Shown: positions 45,265-54,246, counted from the stretch's first letter. The stretch: 64,000 nucleotides of DNA from Streptococcus tangpeifui (GCF_011038795.1 NZ_JAAKDU010000005.1:1-64000); one strand, 5' to 3'. Notes: generated by a model from the letters alone, not told the origin. Numbers and translations are program-made.

Positions 45265-45720
45265 ATGCACTATCGCTTTGAGAAAATTAAAGCTTTAGAA
45301 CCGAATGAGGTTCGAGTTTTGGTTCAAAGTCAGGAAAAATCAAAAGAAGTTCAGGACGTGCTGGATTATCTGTCAAGTTATGGTCGGGAAGATGTGACGG
45401 TTCTTCCCATCAAGACTAGTGATCGGATTGAGATGCTTAAAGTTGAAGACCTAATTTATGTAGATGTTGAAGGCAGTCATTTAATTTTGGAAGCGTGCAA
45501 GGGTCGCTTTTTGACCAATGATCGTCTCTATAAATTTGCGGAGAGACTGAACAATCCTGACTTTGTGCAGGTGTCTAAGCATGCACTGCTCAATATCAAC
45601 CATTTAGAGGCTCTGGAAGCCAGCTTTTCAGGAAATATGCTGGCAATTTTGACAGGCCAACGTAAGCTGGATATCAGCCGGCGTTACTTAAGCAATTTAG
45701 AAAAACGTTTGGGTTTGTGA
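45265..45720 (+). CDS. LytTR-family transcriptional regulator (stand-alone)
   Basis: A 151-residue DNA-binding protein with a LytTR domain from about 45 to the end (IKTSDRIEMLKVEDLIYVDV, FVQVSKHALLNINHLEAL) and no receiver domain. In streptococci such proteins form LytTR regulatory systems with a cotranscribed membrane inhibitor, for example HdrRM and BrsRM of S. mutans, which control competence and bacteriocins. Its partner is the DUF3021 protein 9 bp downstream. Likely target: the adjacent exporter genes. Confidence 0.85.
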   Translation: MHYRFEKIKALEPNEVRVLVQSQEKSKEVQDVLDYLSSYGREDVTVLPIKTSDRIEMLKVEDLIYVDVEGSHLILEACKGRFLTNDRLYKFAERLNNPDFVQVSKHALLNINHLEALEASFSGNMLAILTGQRKLDISRRYLSNLEKRLGL

Positions 45721-45729
45721 GGTGAAGAA

Positions 45730-46137
45730 ATGACGATAGCAATTCGGAAGGGCATCATTTACTTTTTGCTGGGGATTGGTTTTGGCAGCTTGAGTTTCAT
45801 AGCTACCCTTTGGTTAAATGGGGCAGAGGATCAGACTGTCTTGCAAATCACAAATGTCGTCTGGATTAGTGGGCTGATTGGCCTATTCTCCATGATTTTT
45901 GAGTTAGAGAGGCCCTCTTTTGTTTTTAGATTACTTTTACATTTTTGTTTAGTTTACAGTTCAGTTGTCTTGATGAATGGTCTAAATCATTATGGCTGGC
46001 ACCTTTTATCACTAACACTATTAGCTAATGTTATTCTTACCTATCTATTGATATGGGGAGTCGTTTATTTTATATTGACCCGACGTTTGGAAAAGATTAA
46101 TCGCAAATTAGCAGAAAAAAGGAGGGAGCAATCTTGA
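45730..46137 (+). CDS. DUF3021 membrane protein, probable inhibitor of the LytTR regulator
   Basis: A 135-residue protein with four membrane segments (GIIYFLLGIGFGSLSFIATL; VVWISGLIGLFSMIF; LLLHFCLVYSSVVLM; LLANVILTYLLIWGVVYFIL) and a basic tail ending RREQS. DUF3021 proteins accompany stand-alone LytTR proteins and are thought to hold them inactive at the membrane. Its stop codon lies inside the -35 of the rpmH promoter. Confidence 0.8.
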   Translation: MTIAIRKGIIYFLLGIGFGSLSFIATLWLNGAEDQTVLQITNVVWISGLIGLFSMIFELERPSFVFRLLLHFCLVYSSVVLMNGLNHYGWHLLSLTLLANVILTYLLIWGVVYFILTRRLEKINRKLAEKRREQS

Positions 46138-46162
46138 CAAGTGCTTAGCCTTAGGATAAAAT
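46134..46162 (+). promoter_or_regulatory. rpmH promoter
   Basis: TTGACA (46134-46139), 17 bp, TAAAAT (46157-46162), giving a leader of about 70 nt. Confidence 0.8.
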
Positions 46163-46238
46163 GAATAAGTATGTTTAGTAACTGATCATAATAATAGCCG
46201 GCTAAACGAATACGAAAATCTATGAGGAGGTATTCCAG

Positions 46239-46373
46239 GTGAAACGTACTTACCAACCAAGTAAGATCCGTCGTCAACGTAAACACGGATTCCGTCATCG
46301 TATGGCAACTAAGAACGGCCGTCGTGTTCTTGCAGCACGTCGCCGCAAAGGACGTAAAGTCTTGTCTGCATAA
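46239..46373 (+). CDS. rpmH: 50S ribosomal protein L34
   Basis: A 44-residue very basic protein, [20 protein letters not shown] then [20 protein letters not shown], ending VLSA, the invariant L34 pattern. It starts at GTG with GAGGAGG upstream. In most Firmicutes it sits next to rnpA and dnaA; here an ABC/LytTR cluster and a repeat separate it from jag. Confidence 0.97.
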   Translation: MKRTYQPSKIRRQRKHGFRHRMATKNGRRVLAARRRKGRKVLSA

Positions 46374-46389
46374 TGACATCAAACACAAG

Positions 46390-46420
46390 ATCAGCTCTTA
46401 CTCGAGGGAGCTGATTTTTT
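46390..46420 (+). terminator. rpmH terminator
   Basis: ATCAGCTC pairs with GAGCTGAT, followed by TTTTT. Confidence 0.9.
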
Positions 46421-46516
46421 CTTGGCTAAATTCTAGTCTTCTTCCTATTTCAAAAATGAGATTTCAGGAATTTGCTTAACCTGAAAACGGTTACCTATCT
46501 CCGTTCTGTAATAATA

Positions 46517-46525
46517 TGGTAAAAT
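46517..46525 (+). promoter_or_regulatory. dlt operon promoter (extended -10)
   Basis: TGG followed by TAAAAT (46520-46525); the leader to dltX is about 110 nt and shows no obvious attenuator. Confidence 0.55.
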
Positions 46526-46639
46526 AAAGAGACTAAATATTGCAGAGGGAAGACTTAAGACTGATTCTGATTGGAGTTGGTAACTCGGTCTGAGAGGGAG
46601 CTTAAATCTGCAAATTCAAAGATGAGAGGGAAAGCAAAC

Positions 46640-46762
46640 ATGAAGGCCTATTGGCGATTCTTGTGGCGGACAGCCTTGTATTTTATTATCATTCTGATGT
46701 TACTATATTTCTTTAGTTATCTAGGCCGCGGTCAAGGCAACTTTATTTACAACGAATTTTAA
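46640..46762 (+). CDS. dltX: DltX, small membrane protein of the D-alanylation system
   Basis: A 40-residue single-span protein: basic start MKAYWRFLWRT, a hydrophobic segment rich in Leu and Ile, and the C-terminal FIYNEF. DltX proteins end in a conserved motif of this type and pass D-alanine from DltC to the outer leaflet. The ATG at 46640 behind GAGAGGGAAAG is chosen; in-frame Met codons upstream lack an SD. It precedes dltA, as in other Firmicutes. Confidence 0.85.
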   Translation: MKAYWRFLWRTALYFIIILMLLYFFSYLGRGQGNFIYNEF

Positions 46763-46778
46763 GAGAGGTTAGACTACT

Positions 46779-48317
46779 GTGATTAAAGATATGATTCAGA
46801 CGATTGAAGCTTTTGCTCAGTCTCAGGCGGACTATCCCGTTTATAATATTCTGGGAGAAGTCCATACTTATGGTGAATTAAAATCTGACTCTGATAGTCT
46901 AGCTGCTTACCTTGATACTTTGGCTTTACCTGCTCAATCACCAGTCATGGTTTTTGGTGGTCAAGAGTATGAAATGTTAGCAAGTTTTCTTGCCCTCAGT
47001 AAGTCAGGCCATGCCTATATTCCGGTTGATCAGCACTCAGCTTTAGATCGGATTGAAGCCATCTTAGAAGTCGCTAAACCTAGCCTGATCATTTCTATCG
47101 GTGCCTTTCCGATGGCTAATGTGACTACGCCGATACTAAGTCTATCGGACGTTAAAGCCGCTTTTGCGACAAAAACAGTCTACCAGTTGACCCATCCTGT
47201 TCAAGGAGATGATAACTACTATATTATTTTTACTTCAGGGACGACTGGTAAACCAAAGGGAGTGCAAATCTCACATGACAACCTCTTGAGCTTCACCAAC
47301 TGGCTAATCAGCGATCCAGAGTTCAGCATTCCTGAGCATCCGCAGATGTTGGCTCAGCCGCCTTATTCCTTTGACTTATCGGTTATGTACTGGGCTCCGA
47401 CTCTAGCTAAGGGCGGCACCCTCTTTGCCCTCCCTAAGGAAATTATTGTTGATTTTAAGAAACTTTTTGTAACGATCAATGAGCTACCGATTGGGGTTTG
47501 GACTTCAACACCATCTTTTGTTGATATGGCCATGCTGTCGGATGATTTTAATAGCCAAACCCTGCCTCAGCTGACTCATTTCTACTTTGATGGGGAAGAA
47601 TTAACGGTTAAGACGGCTCAGAAATTGCGAGATCGTTTCCCTCAGGCCCGTATTGTCAACGCTTATGGCCCAACCGAAGCAACCGTTGCTTTATCAGCTG
47701 TTGCTGTGACCGATGAGATGCTGGCAACCTGCAAGCGCCTGCCAATCGGATATACCAAGGAGGATTCGCCAACCTATGTCATTGATGAAGCGGGCAATCC
47801 GCTGCCTAATGGTCAGCAGGGTGAAATTATCGTTTCAGGCCCTGCCGTATCCAAGGGCTATCTCAACAATCCTGAAAAGACATCAGAATCTTTCTTTAGT
47901 TATAAGGGTTTGCCAGCCTACCATACAGGAGATTTGGGCAAGATGACTGATGAAGGCCTCTTGCTCTACGGTGGTCGGATGGATTTCCAAATCAAGTTCA
48001 ACGGTTTCCGTATTGAGTTGGAAGATGTGGCTCAGAGCCTTAATAAGTCTCAGTATGTTGATTCAGCTGTAGCAGTTCCGCGCTACAATAAAGACCACAA
48101 GGTGCAAAATCTTCTGGCCTATATCGTTCTCAAAGACGGAGTGGCGGAGCAATTTGACAAGGCCTTGGATATCACTAAGGCCATCAAAGAGGATCTCAAG
48201 GATATTATGATGGACTACATGATGCCCTCCAAATTTCTCTATCGTGATGACCTGCCGCTGACCCCTAATGGCAAGATTGATATTAAAGGACTTATGAATG
48301 AGGTGAATAAGCGATGA
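46779..48317 (+). CDS. dltA: D-alanine--D-alanyl carrier protein ligase
   Basis: Adenylates D-alanine and loads it onto DltC, the first step in adding positive charge to lipoteichoic acid, which protects against cationic peptides. The 512 residues belong to the acyl-adenylating superfamily: [18 protein letters not shown] (P-loop), [21 protein letters not shown] and the C-terminal lysine in LTPNGKID. The start is GTG (46779), as in S. mutans. Its stop overlaps the dltB start (ATGA). Confidence 0.95.
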   Translation: MIKDMIQTIEAFAQSQADYPVYNILGEVHTYGELKSDSDSLAAYLDTLALPAQSPVMVFGGQEYEMLASFLALSKSGHAYIPVDQHSALDRIEAILEVAKPSLIISIGAFPMANVTTPILSLSDVKAAFATKTVYQLTHPVQGDDNYYIIFTSGTTGKPKGVQISHDNLLSFTNWLISDPEFSIPEHPQMLAQPPYSFDLSVMYWAPTLAKGGTLFALPKEIIVDFKKLFVTINELPIGVWTSTPSFVDMAMLSDDFNSQTLPQLTHFYFDGEELTVKTAQKLRDRFPQARIVNAYGPTEATVALSAVAVTDEMLATCKRLPIGYTKEDSPTYVIDEAGNPLPNGQQGEIIVSGPAVSKGYLNNPEKTSESFFSYKGLPAYHTGDLGKMTDEGLLLYGGRMDFQIKFNGFRIELEDVAQSLNKSQYVDSAVAVPRYNKDHKVQNLLAYIVLKDGVAEQFDKALDITKAIKEDLKDIMMDYMMPSKFLYRDDLPLTPNGKIDIKGLMNEVNKR

Positions 48318-49576
48318 TCAGCTTTTTGACCTCTCTGCCTCAGTTGGAGGCTTATGGGAATCCCCAGTATTTTGTCTATATTATTTTGGCGGTTTTGCCG
48401 ATTTTCATTGGCCTCTTCTTCAAGAAACGTTTCGCTCCCTATGAAGCCTTAGTCAGTCTGGCTTTTATTGTCCTGATGCTGACAGGAAAAGATCTTAATC
48501 AGCTGATTTCCCTCTTGTTTTATGTCATCTGGGAAACAGTCTTGGTTTTTTCCTATAAGGTTTATCGCGGGCGAGCCAATAGTTCTGGAGTTTTCTATGT
48601 GTGGACTGGCCTGTCGATTTTGCCGCTGGTCTTTGTCAAAGTAGCACCGACTATATCGCATGGTTTTGGCTCCCTCTTTGGTTTTCTAGGGATTTCCTAT
48701 CTGACCTTTCGAGCGGTCGGCATGATTATTGAGATGCGAGACGGAGTGCTCAAGGAATTTACTCTCTGGCAGTTCCTGCGTTTCTTGCTCTTTATGCCAA
48801 CTTTTTCAAGTGGCCCAATTGATCGCTTCAAGCGTTTTGATGAGGATTACCAAAATATTCCTGAACGAGATGAGCTGCTCAACATGCTGGAGCAGGCTGT
48901 CTATTGGATTATGCTGGGCTTTCTCTACAAGTTTATCATTGCCTATTTGGATGAGACCTACTTACTCAATCCAATGAAGGAAGCTTCCCTTCAAATGGGC
49001 GGTATTTTCAACCGTTATACTCTCGGTGTTATGTATGCCTATGGTTTGGACCTCTTTTTTGACTTTGCAGGCTATTCTATGTTTGCTTTAGCAATCTCCA
49101 ATCTCATGGGAATTAAGAGCCCAATTAATTTTAATAAGCCCTTCATTTCAAGGGATCTAAAGGAATTTTGGAATCGCTGGCACATGAGCTTATCTTTTTG
49201 GTTTCGAGATTTCATTTTCATGCGATTGGTTAAGCTCTTAATTCAAAAGAAGGTTTTTGACAATCGCAATGTCACCTCCAGCGTAGCCTATCTCGTTAAT
49301 ATGTTGGTAATGGGCTTCTGGCATGGAGTGACTTGGTACTATATCGCTTACGGTCTTTTCCATGGTGTCGGTCTTGTTATTAATGATGCCTGGTTCCGAA
49401 AAAAGAAAAAAATCAATAAGGAAAGAAGGAAGAAGGGGCAGGAGCCTCTGCCTGATAATAAGTGGACGCAAGCTTTAGGGATCTTTATTACTTTCCATGT
49501 AGTGATGGTTTCCTTCCTGCTCTTCTCAGGTTTCCTAGATGCCCAGTGGTTTAATAATCCACTGATTAAAAAGTAA
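48314..49576 (+). CDS. dltB: DltB, membrane-bound O-acyltransferase of teichoic acid D-alanylation
   Basis: A 420-residue multispan MBOAT protein that works with DltX, DltC and DltD to carry D-alanine across the membrane. The conserved histidine is in [10 protein letters not shown] (about H338). The family stretch [12 protein letters not shown] precedes it, and FKRF is in an earlier loop. It overlaps dltA by 4 nt, indicating coupled translation. Confidence 0.95.
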   Translation: MISFLTSLPQLEAYGNPQYFVYIILAVLPIFIGLFFKKRFAPYEALVSLAFIVLMLTGKDLNQLISLLFYVIWETVLVFSYKVYRGRANSSGVFYVWTGLSILPLVFVKVAPTISHGFGSLFGFLGISYLTFRAVGMIIEMRDGVLKEFTLWQFLRFLLFMPTFSSGPIDRFKRFDEDYQNIPERDELLNMLEQAVYWIMLGFLYKFIIAYLDETYLLNPMKEASLQMGGIFNRYTLGVMYAYGLDLFFDFAGYSMFALAISNLMGIKSPINFNKPFISRDLKEFWNRWHMSLSFWFRDFIFMRLVKLLIQKKVFDNRNVTSSVAYLVNMLVMGFWHGVTWYYIAYGLFHGVGLVINDAWFRKKKKINKERRKKGQEPLPDNKWTQALGIFITFHVVMVSFLLFSGFLDAQWFNNPLIKK

Positions 49577-49588
49577 AGGGGAATAAAA

Positions 49589-49828
49589 ATGGATATTAAA
49601 GCAGAAGTTATTGAAATTATTGACGATCTTTTCATGGAAGATGTGTCTGATATGATGGACGAGGATTTATTCGATGCCGGTGTGCTCGATAGTATGGGGA
49701 CTGTTGAATTGATTGTTGAATTGGAAAATCATTTCGATATCAGTGTACCTGTTTCAGAATTTGGTCGTGATGACTGGAATACTGCCAATAAGATTGTTCA
49801 AGGAGTAACGGAGTTACGCAATGCTTAA
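49589..49828 (+). CDS. dltC: D-alanyl carrier protein
   Basis: A 79-residue acyl-carrier-like protein with the phosphopantetheine serine in [10 protein letters not shown] (S35) and strongly acidic composition. It carries D-alanine as a thioester from DltA. The SD AAAGGGGA precedes the ATG. The end overlaps dltD by 8 nt. Confidence 0.95.
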   Translation: MDIKAEVIEIIDDLFMEDVSDMMDEDLFDAGVLDSMGTVELIVELENHFDISVPVSEFGRDDWNTANKIVQGVTELRNA

Positions 49829-51092
49829 ACGTTTGTGGCAAATTTTTGGCCCTCTGATCTGTGCCTTTATCTTGGTTATTGCCCTAATTGGTCTTTATCC
49901 GACTAATCGGGGACATTCCTTTCAGGCTGAGAAGACTGATGCAGCCGCTTTGACTAAGGTTAGTTTTAAAAGTCGGGCCAAGAAAGTCCGTGCTCTCGGT
50001 GACCCTAGACATCGCTTTGTTCCTTTTTTTGGTTCCAGTGAATGGTCACGGATAGATGCCATGCACCCTTCCGTCTTAGCTGATGCCTACGACCGCGGCT
50101 ATACTCCCTATCTCTTGGGACAAAAAGGTGCGGCATCTCTAACTCAGTACTATGGCATGCAGCAAATTATTCCTCAGATGACCCATAAGCAGGCGGTTTA
50201 TGTTATTTCTCCCCAATGGTTCGTCAAGGATGGTGCTAATCCGGCAGCCTTTCAAAGCTTCTTTAGCAACGACCAGCTGGTGAGCTTTTTGCAGAATCAA
50301 AAAGGAACCCCTTATGATCGCTATGCAGCAAAACGTTTCCTTAGGCTTTATCCAGCGGCCTCTCTGTCTAAGATGGTAGAAAAAGTTGCTAAAGGACAAA
50401 CATTATCCAAATCCGATCGAGCCCAGCTCAAGCTTAGGGAACAGGTATTGAAAAAGGAAGATAACTTCTATAGTCAATTTGTTGTAAACAGTCTGAACTA
50501 TGATGAAAAAATTGTCAAGAAGGCTGCTACATTACCGGATGATTTCTCTTACGAGGCTCTGTCAGCCAAAGCTGATAAATTAGCGGCCAAGGCAACGAAC
50601 AACAACCGCTTTGGGATCTCTAATCATTTCTATAACAATCGGATTAAGGGAAATTACAAGGCCTTGAAAGGGGCCCAGAAGACATTCAACTATACTAAGT
50701 CGCCTGAGTTCAATGATTTGCAGTTGGTGCTCCATCAGTTTGCTCAGATGAATACTGACGTGCTTTTTATCATTCCACCGGTTAATAAGAAATGGTCTAA
50801 TTATACAGGGCTGGATACTAAAATGTATCAGGAGTCTGTTGCTAAAATCAAATATCAACTGCAAAGTCAAGGATTTAATCATATTGCTGACCTTTCTAAG
50901 GATGGGGAGCGTCCTTACTTTATGCAGGATACCATTCACTTGGGCTGGAATGGCTGGTTAGCTGTTGACAAGTATGTCAAGCCTTTCTTGACGCAAAAAC
51001 AGGTTCAACCAGATTATCATATCAGTGACGATTTCCTGACTCAAGACTGGGCTAATTATACAGGTCAGCTTGAGGCTTTCAAAGCTGGCTAA
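49821..51092 (+). CDS. dltD: DltD, D-alanyl transfer protein
   Basis: A 423-residue protein anchored by one N-terminal membrane span, with an extracellular SGNH/GDSL-like catalytic domain ([17 protein letters not shown] holds the serine; the C-terminal [16 protein letters not shown] holds the Asp and His). It moves D-alanine to lipoteichoic acid on the outer face. Last gene of the dlt operon; the mosaic repeat follows. Confidence 0.95.
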   Translation: MLKRLWQIFGPLICAFILVIALIGLYPTNRGHSFQAEKTDAAALTKVSFKSRAKKVRALGDPRHRFVPFFGSSEWSRIDAMHPSVLADAYDRGYTPYLLGQKGAASLTQYYGMQQIIPQMTHKQAVYVISPQWFVKDGANPAAFQSFFSNDQLVSFLQNQKGTPYDRYAAKRFLRLYPAASLSKMVEKVAKGQTLSKSDRAQLKLREQVLKKEDNFYSQFVVNSLNYDEKIVKKAATLPDDFSYEALSAKADKLAAKATNNNRFGISNHFYNNRIKGNYKALKGAQKTFNYTKSPEFNDLQLVLHQFAQMNTDVLFIIPPVNKKWSNYTGLDTKMYQESVAKIKYQLQSQGFNHIADLSKDGERPYFMQDTIHLGWNGWLAVDKYVKPFLTQKQVQPDYHISDDFLTQDWANYTGQLEAFKAG

Positions 51093-51109
51093 AAAGTAAT
51101 AAGGGAGTG

Positions 51110-51455
51110 AAATCATCCCTAAAAATGACAGTTTTGGCTAAGGTGATGACTTGCAAGGGTCTCCCCTAGATCGTTTTTGACACTTGCTTTGCCAGTTTTA
51201 TTTTCTGATTAAAAAAGTCTCCCAGACCTTTTTAGCCCACCCCCGCACAGTTCTAAAGGTCTGGGGGTGCTTTGGAGGTTGGAAGTAAATGAACGATATT
51301 CATCGCATTCGTTTAGATTTTCCGTTTTGGCCTTGTGCCAAAACGGAAAAAGCCAGCAGGGGGCGTAGCTAACAAGTCTTGCTCCTACGGCTGCGTCAAT
51401 CTAGTAAATGGAGAGCCATACAAGAGAGGCCAATAGAGCTTCTCTTTTTTTATTA
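51110..51455 (-). repeat. Intergenic mosaic repeat, inverted copy
   Basis: The reverse complement of 51160-51250 matches 28783-28865 over about 80 bp, including CTGTGCGGGGGTGGGC, AAAAAGGTCTGGGAGAC and GGCAAAGCAAGTGTC. Farther out, GCTGCGTCAATCTAGTAAAT (51391-51410) matches the other copies, and TTCCGTTTTGG/CCAAAACGGAA forms an internal hairpin. The end GAGAGGCC...AGCTTCTCTTTTTTT can serve as a terminator. Confidence 0.75.
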
Positions 51456-51481
51456 TCAAATTAAAAAAGAAGGAGAAAATT

Positions 51482-51769
51482 ATGAATAATAAAATCAATG
51501 ATTTAGAAGAAGTTCTCAATAGAGCACAAGAAAAAGATCGAAATGGGTAAACATTTGAAAAAGAAGAATTTCTAGAAGAAATTTATCAAAAGAACAAGTA
51601 TATTAAGGCTCTTTTTAGAGTCTGCTCGATTTATCAGAGTCTTAGATAACGAGCTTTTTCAGGAAGGATTAAAAATTGTGACTATGAAAATTAGTCCAGA
51701 TGAAGCAGTTTGGATCGAAGAGCAATTTTTTCACGCCCCCCTTTCCAAAAGTGGCAAAAACACGCTTTG
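51482..51769 (+). pseudogene. Decayed small gene (unknown family)
   Basis: Opens with MNNKINDLEEVLNRAQEKDR behind GAAGGAG, then a TAA stop at 51548. The same frame continues TFEKEEFLEEIYQKNKYIKA. After a frameshift near 51630, RFIRVLDNELFQEGLKIVTM and KISPDEAVWIEEQFFHAPL run to a stop near 51769. Each part looks protein-like, so this is a gene with one nonsense and one frameshift mutation. I do not recognise the family. Confidence 0.45.
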
Positions 51770-51806
51770 AAAAAAATAAAAAATTTGATTAATCAAGGAG
51801 ACAAAA

Positions 51807-52080
51807 ATGGATTTTACATTAAACAAAGTAGAATAGTTGACACTGATAGCAGAAAAGATTTTCCTTGGTAAGGTTGCTAATATATTTGATTTTTACTATC
51901 AGGACGGGCACTGGGGGAGGAAGGAAAACTAGCCTATATACTTTATATATAGCTTTTAGATACACAGGGAACAGATTAAGTTCTTAGCATCGCAGGAAAT
52001 ATACGTTTCGCAATGGCGACAGATATAAACGATTCATTATCTTATACTAGGTCTGGATAATGAAGAACAATTTATTTGAA
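51807..52080 (+). pseudogene. Second decayed gene fragment
   Basis: MDFTLNKVE, a TAG stop, then LTLIAEKIFLGKVANIFDFY and YQDGHWGRKEN in the same frame before further stops. AAGGAG precedes the ATG. Coding-like but broken, with no recognised family. From 52080 to 52180 nothing is seen. Confidence 0.35.
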
Positions 52081-52179
52081 TTTCCATATTTATGATTTTG
52101 ATGATAAGTTTTATCTGACCTAAATGTGCTAATAGGTTCACAAATAATGATATCTTCGTGTTCCCTAGTCATAAAATAA

Positions 52180-52216
52180 TTGCCAGATTAATATAATAGT
52201 CGTATAATTACATGTA
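52180..52216 (+). promoter_or_regulatory. Toxin-antitoxin promoter and palindromic operator
   Basis: TTGCCA (52180-52185), 17 bp, TATAAT (52203-52208), followed at once by TACATGTA (52209-52216), a perfect palindrome over the expected start. This suits autoregulation by the antitoxin. Confidence 0.65.
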
Positions 52217-52250
52217 TAGATAGCATGTTTAAAATACAGGAGGTAATGCT

Positions 52251-52538
52251 ATGAGTAAATCAGCATCTTTGAAAAGTGTAGCTTTTAAAATGGATTCAGA
52301 TACTTTGGATTCCGCAAGTAAAGTCCTAAAAGAGAATGGTTATAGTCTTGCTAAAGGAATGACTCTTTTTCTTAAAAATGTGGCCCTAACAAAATCTGTA
52401 GACTTGCCAGATGAAGAAGAACTTGAAAATGAATTTTTGTTCATGCAATTGAAAAATGAAATCAATCAAAGGGTCTCAGATGTTCAATCTGGGGACTATT
52501 ACACTGATACAGATTTGGTAGAGCGTTATGGATTATAA
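52251..52538 (+). CDS. RelB/DinJ-family antitoxin
   Basis: A 95-residue protein with an N-terminal ribbon-helix-helix region (VAFKMDSDTLDSASKVLKEN then GYSLAKGMTLFLKNVALTKS) that should bind the operator, and an acidic C-terminal half that wraps the toxin. The SD CAGGAGG precedes the ATG. It overlaps the toxin gene by 11 nt, the usual arrangement that keeps antitoxin in excess. Confidence 0.88.
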   Translation: MSKSASLKSVAFKMDSDTLDSASKVLKENGYSLAKGMTLFLKNVALTKSVDLPDEEELENEFLFMQLKNEINQRVSDVQSGDYYTDTDLVERYGL

Positions 52539-52872
52539 AATCAGATATGCAAAAGAAGCGATTAGCGAGTTAGATGAAATCTTCAACTTCATCTCAAACG
52601 TTAGTGCTTCTGGAGCTAAGAATGTCGTGAATAGAATCCGCTCTAAGGTGAACAACCTAACTTTTATGCCATCTGGATTTGATTTTGATGATAGAATTGG
52701 CAGGAAATTGCACGACAAATTTAAGACTGAGGCTCTTATCTCTGATGACTATCTCATTTTATTTGTCGTTGACGAAGAGAATAAGGAAGTGATTATCACC
52801 CACTTCATTCCTTCAAGAAGCGACTATATGAGATTGTTAAAAAATAGAACCTCAAACAGACGACTTTCCTAA
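52528..52872 (+). CDS. RelE/ParE-family toxin
   Basis: A 114-residue protein with the RelE/ParE fold pattern: YAKEAISELDEIFNFI at the N-terminus, then RIRSKVNNLTFMPSGF, DDYLILFVVDEENKEVII and IPSRSDYMRLL. The closing R-x-D-Y-x-x-L is like the active end of ribosome-dependent RNases of this family, but ParE-type gyrase poisons share the fold, so the target is uncertain. It appears intact. Confidence 0.86.
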   Translation: MDYKIRYAKEAISELDEIFNFISNVSASGAKNVVNRIRSKVNNLTFMPSGFDFDDRIGRKLHDKFKTEALISDDYLILFVVDEENKEVIITHFIPSRSDYMRLLKNRTSNRRLS

Positions 52873-53069
52873 AAACTAAATTTTTCGAAAAAAAAAATTA
52901 ATCAATTATAAAAGGCAGTTGAACCATTGTCTTTACTGGATTCCTTTAGAGTTTAACTACCTTTTGTTTTTATTTGAAAACTGGGATATTCAATTTTTAG
53001 CCCATTTTTTCATAAAATCGGTATATTTATGCTAAAAATCAGCCTAATTTGCCTTATTTTTTCTTCCGA

Positions 53070-53405
53070 AAATCTTCTGCTACCTGAGTGGTTTTCTTCG
53101 ATTAGGAGGGTTTCATTTCTCATAGTACAGCGATCAGTTATAGCTGTTTTTGGTTGGTTTCGCTAATTTCAGCTATCTGCTCATCTTCTTTCTCAATCTG
53201 AGAGGTATAGTAGGCTCTTTCTCACTCAAAATCAGCCCTTGGTTGGTATCTCCTCTATGCGACTGCTATTAGCCTCTGTACTCTGTACCTTTTTCGTCAG
53301 CTAGAACGGTGCTTATTGGGTAACTGTTTTGCCTTCTTCTTTTGCAAGCCCCACTAGCTTTTCCTTAAGTTCTTTCAATACTCTAATACTGACCTGTAGG
53401 CTCAT
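53070..53405 (-). pseudogene. Remnant of a plasmid- or phage-type accessory gene
   Basis: On the minus strand from 53405 behind GGGGA: MSLQVSIRVLKELKEKLVGL then AKEEGKTVTQ and a stop. Farther on, in other frames, TVLADEKGTEYR and YYTSQIEKEDEQIAEISETN then QKQL can be read. The layout of a short DNA-binding-like start followed by a coiled-coil resembles DUF536-type plasmid proteins. Frameshifts and stops mark it as dead. From 53410 to 53537 no gene is seen. Confidence 0.45.
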
Positions 53406-53537
53406 GGCTATCCCCTATTAAATACATACTCACATAATGCTATGTAGATTTATTATAGCGCATGGTACAACAAATTTAGACATGGATTTTTCCTAGAATC
53501 GATTTTAAGCCAATTTCCTAAAGAATATAAAGGGAAT

Positions 53538-53595
53538 TAGAGACCTACCTCCTCACCTCTGAAGTGGTAGGCGCTCCTGTCTCTTTTAATTTTTT
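53538..53595. terminator. Hairpin with T-run before the lipoprotein gene
   Basis: AGAGAC...GTCTCT encloses CCTACC...GGTAGG, followed by TTTTAATTTTTT. Confidence 0.45.
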
Positions 53596-53617
53596 GTGAT
53601 TTTTCCTCAAAAGTTTT

Positions 53618-53656
53618 ATGAAAGCGCTTGACAAGTTTTATCGGGATTCCTATAAT
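53618..53656 (+). promoter_or_regulatory. Lipoprotein promoter with possible cre site
   Basis: TTGACA (53628-53633), 17 bp, TATAAT (53651-53656). ATGAAAGCGCTTGACA (53618-53633) overlaps the -35 and resembles a catabolite-responsive element, with two mismatches to WTGNAANCGNWNNCW. Confidence 0.6.
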
Positions 53657-53690
53657 AGCTTTGAATTAAATAAAGATTGGAGCTCATCCT

Positions 53691-54203
53691 ATGACCTTAA
53701 AAAAATTAGCCCTCGGCTTAGTCGCTTTCTTAGCGGCCCTGGTCTTAGTGGCTTGCGGCAGCAAACAAGCGACTGAGAATACTAGTCCTCGCGAGACAGC
53801 TGATTTTCAATTAGTAAAGGCGGGACAGATGGATGTCCGGAATCACTATGAGTATAAAGATGATAAAGTGCTGAAAATGACCACCACAACTACCCTGCTT
53901 TACGCAGCTATTCAGGTGGATTCTGCTGATGCTGCCAAGCAATATTTAGAAGCGCACGGCGGTAACAAGTGGGACGGTGTTAAGGGAATTAAGCATAAAG
54001 TTGACTATCAAGGCGATCGAATGGTTGAAACCACAACAGTGGATTTTTCTAAGGTTGATATCAATGCCAATGCTGACCTCTTGCAAGTTCAGGTACCTGA
54101 TGGCAAAAGGGTTGATCATATCAGCTTTAAGCAATCCAGTCAGGCTTTGAAAGATCAAGGTTACACCGAGATCAAAGATGGTAAATTCCAAGAACTAAAT
54201 TAA
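53691..54203 (+). CDS. DUF1307-type lipoprotein
   Basis: A 170-residue exported protein with a lipoprotein signal ending LVACGS (C22), then a small soluble domain (YKDDKVLKMTTTTTLLY, QALKDQGYTEIKDGKFQELN) of the YehR/DUF1307 kind. Function is unknown. It has its own consensus promoter and a strong terminator. Confidence 0.8.
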   Translation: MTLKKLALGLVAFLAALVLVACGSKQATENTSPRETADFQLVKAGQMDVRNHYEYKDDKVLKMTTTTTLLYAAIQVDSADAAKQYLEAHGGNKWDGVKGIKHKVDYQGDRMVETTTVDFSKVDINANADLLQVQVPDGKRVDHISFKQSSQALKDQGYTEIKDGKFQELN

Positions 54204-54216
54204 AGAATACAATAGC

Positions 54217-54246
54217 AGAGCTCAAATATGATTTGGGCTCTTTTTA
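54217..54246 (+). terminator. Lipoprotein gene terminator
   Basis: AGAGCTCAAAT pairs with ATTTGGGCTCT around ATG, followed by TTTTT. Confidence 0.9.
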
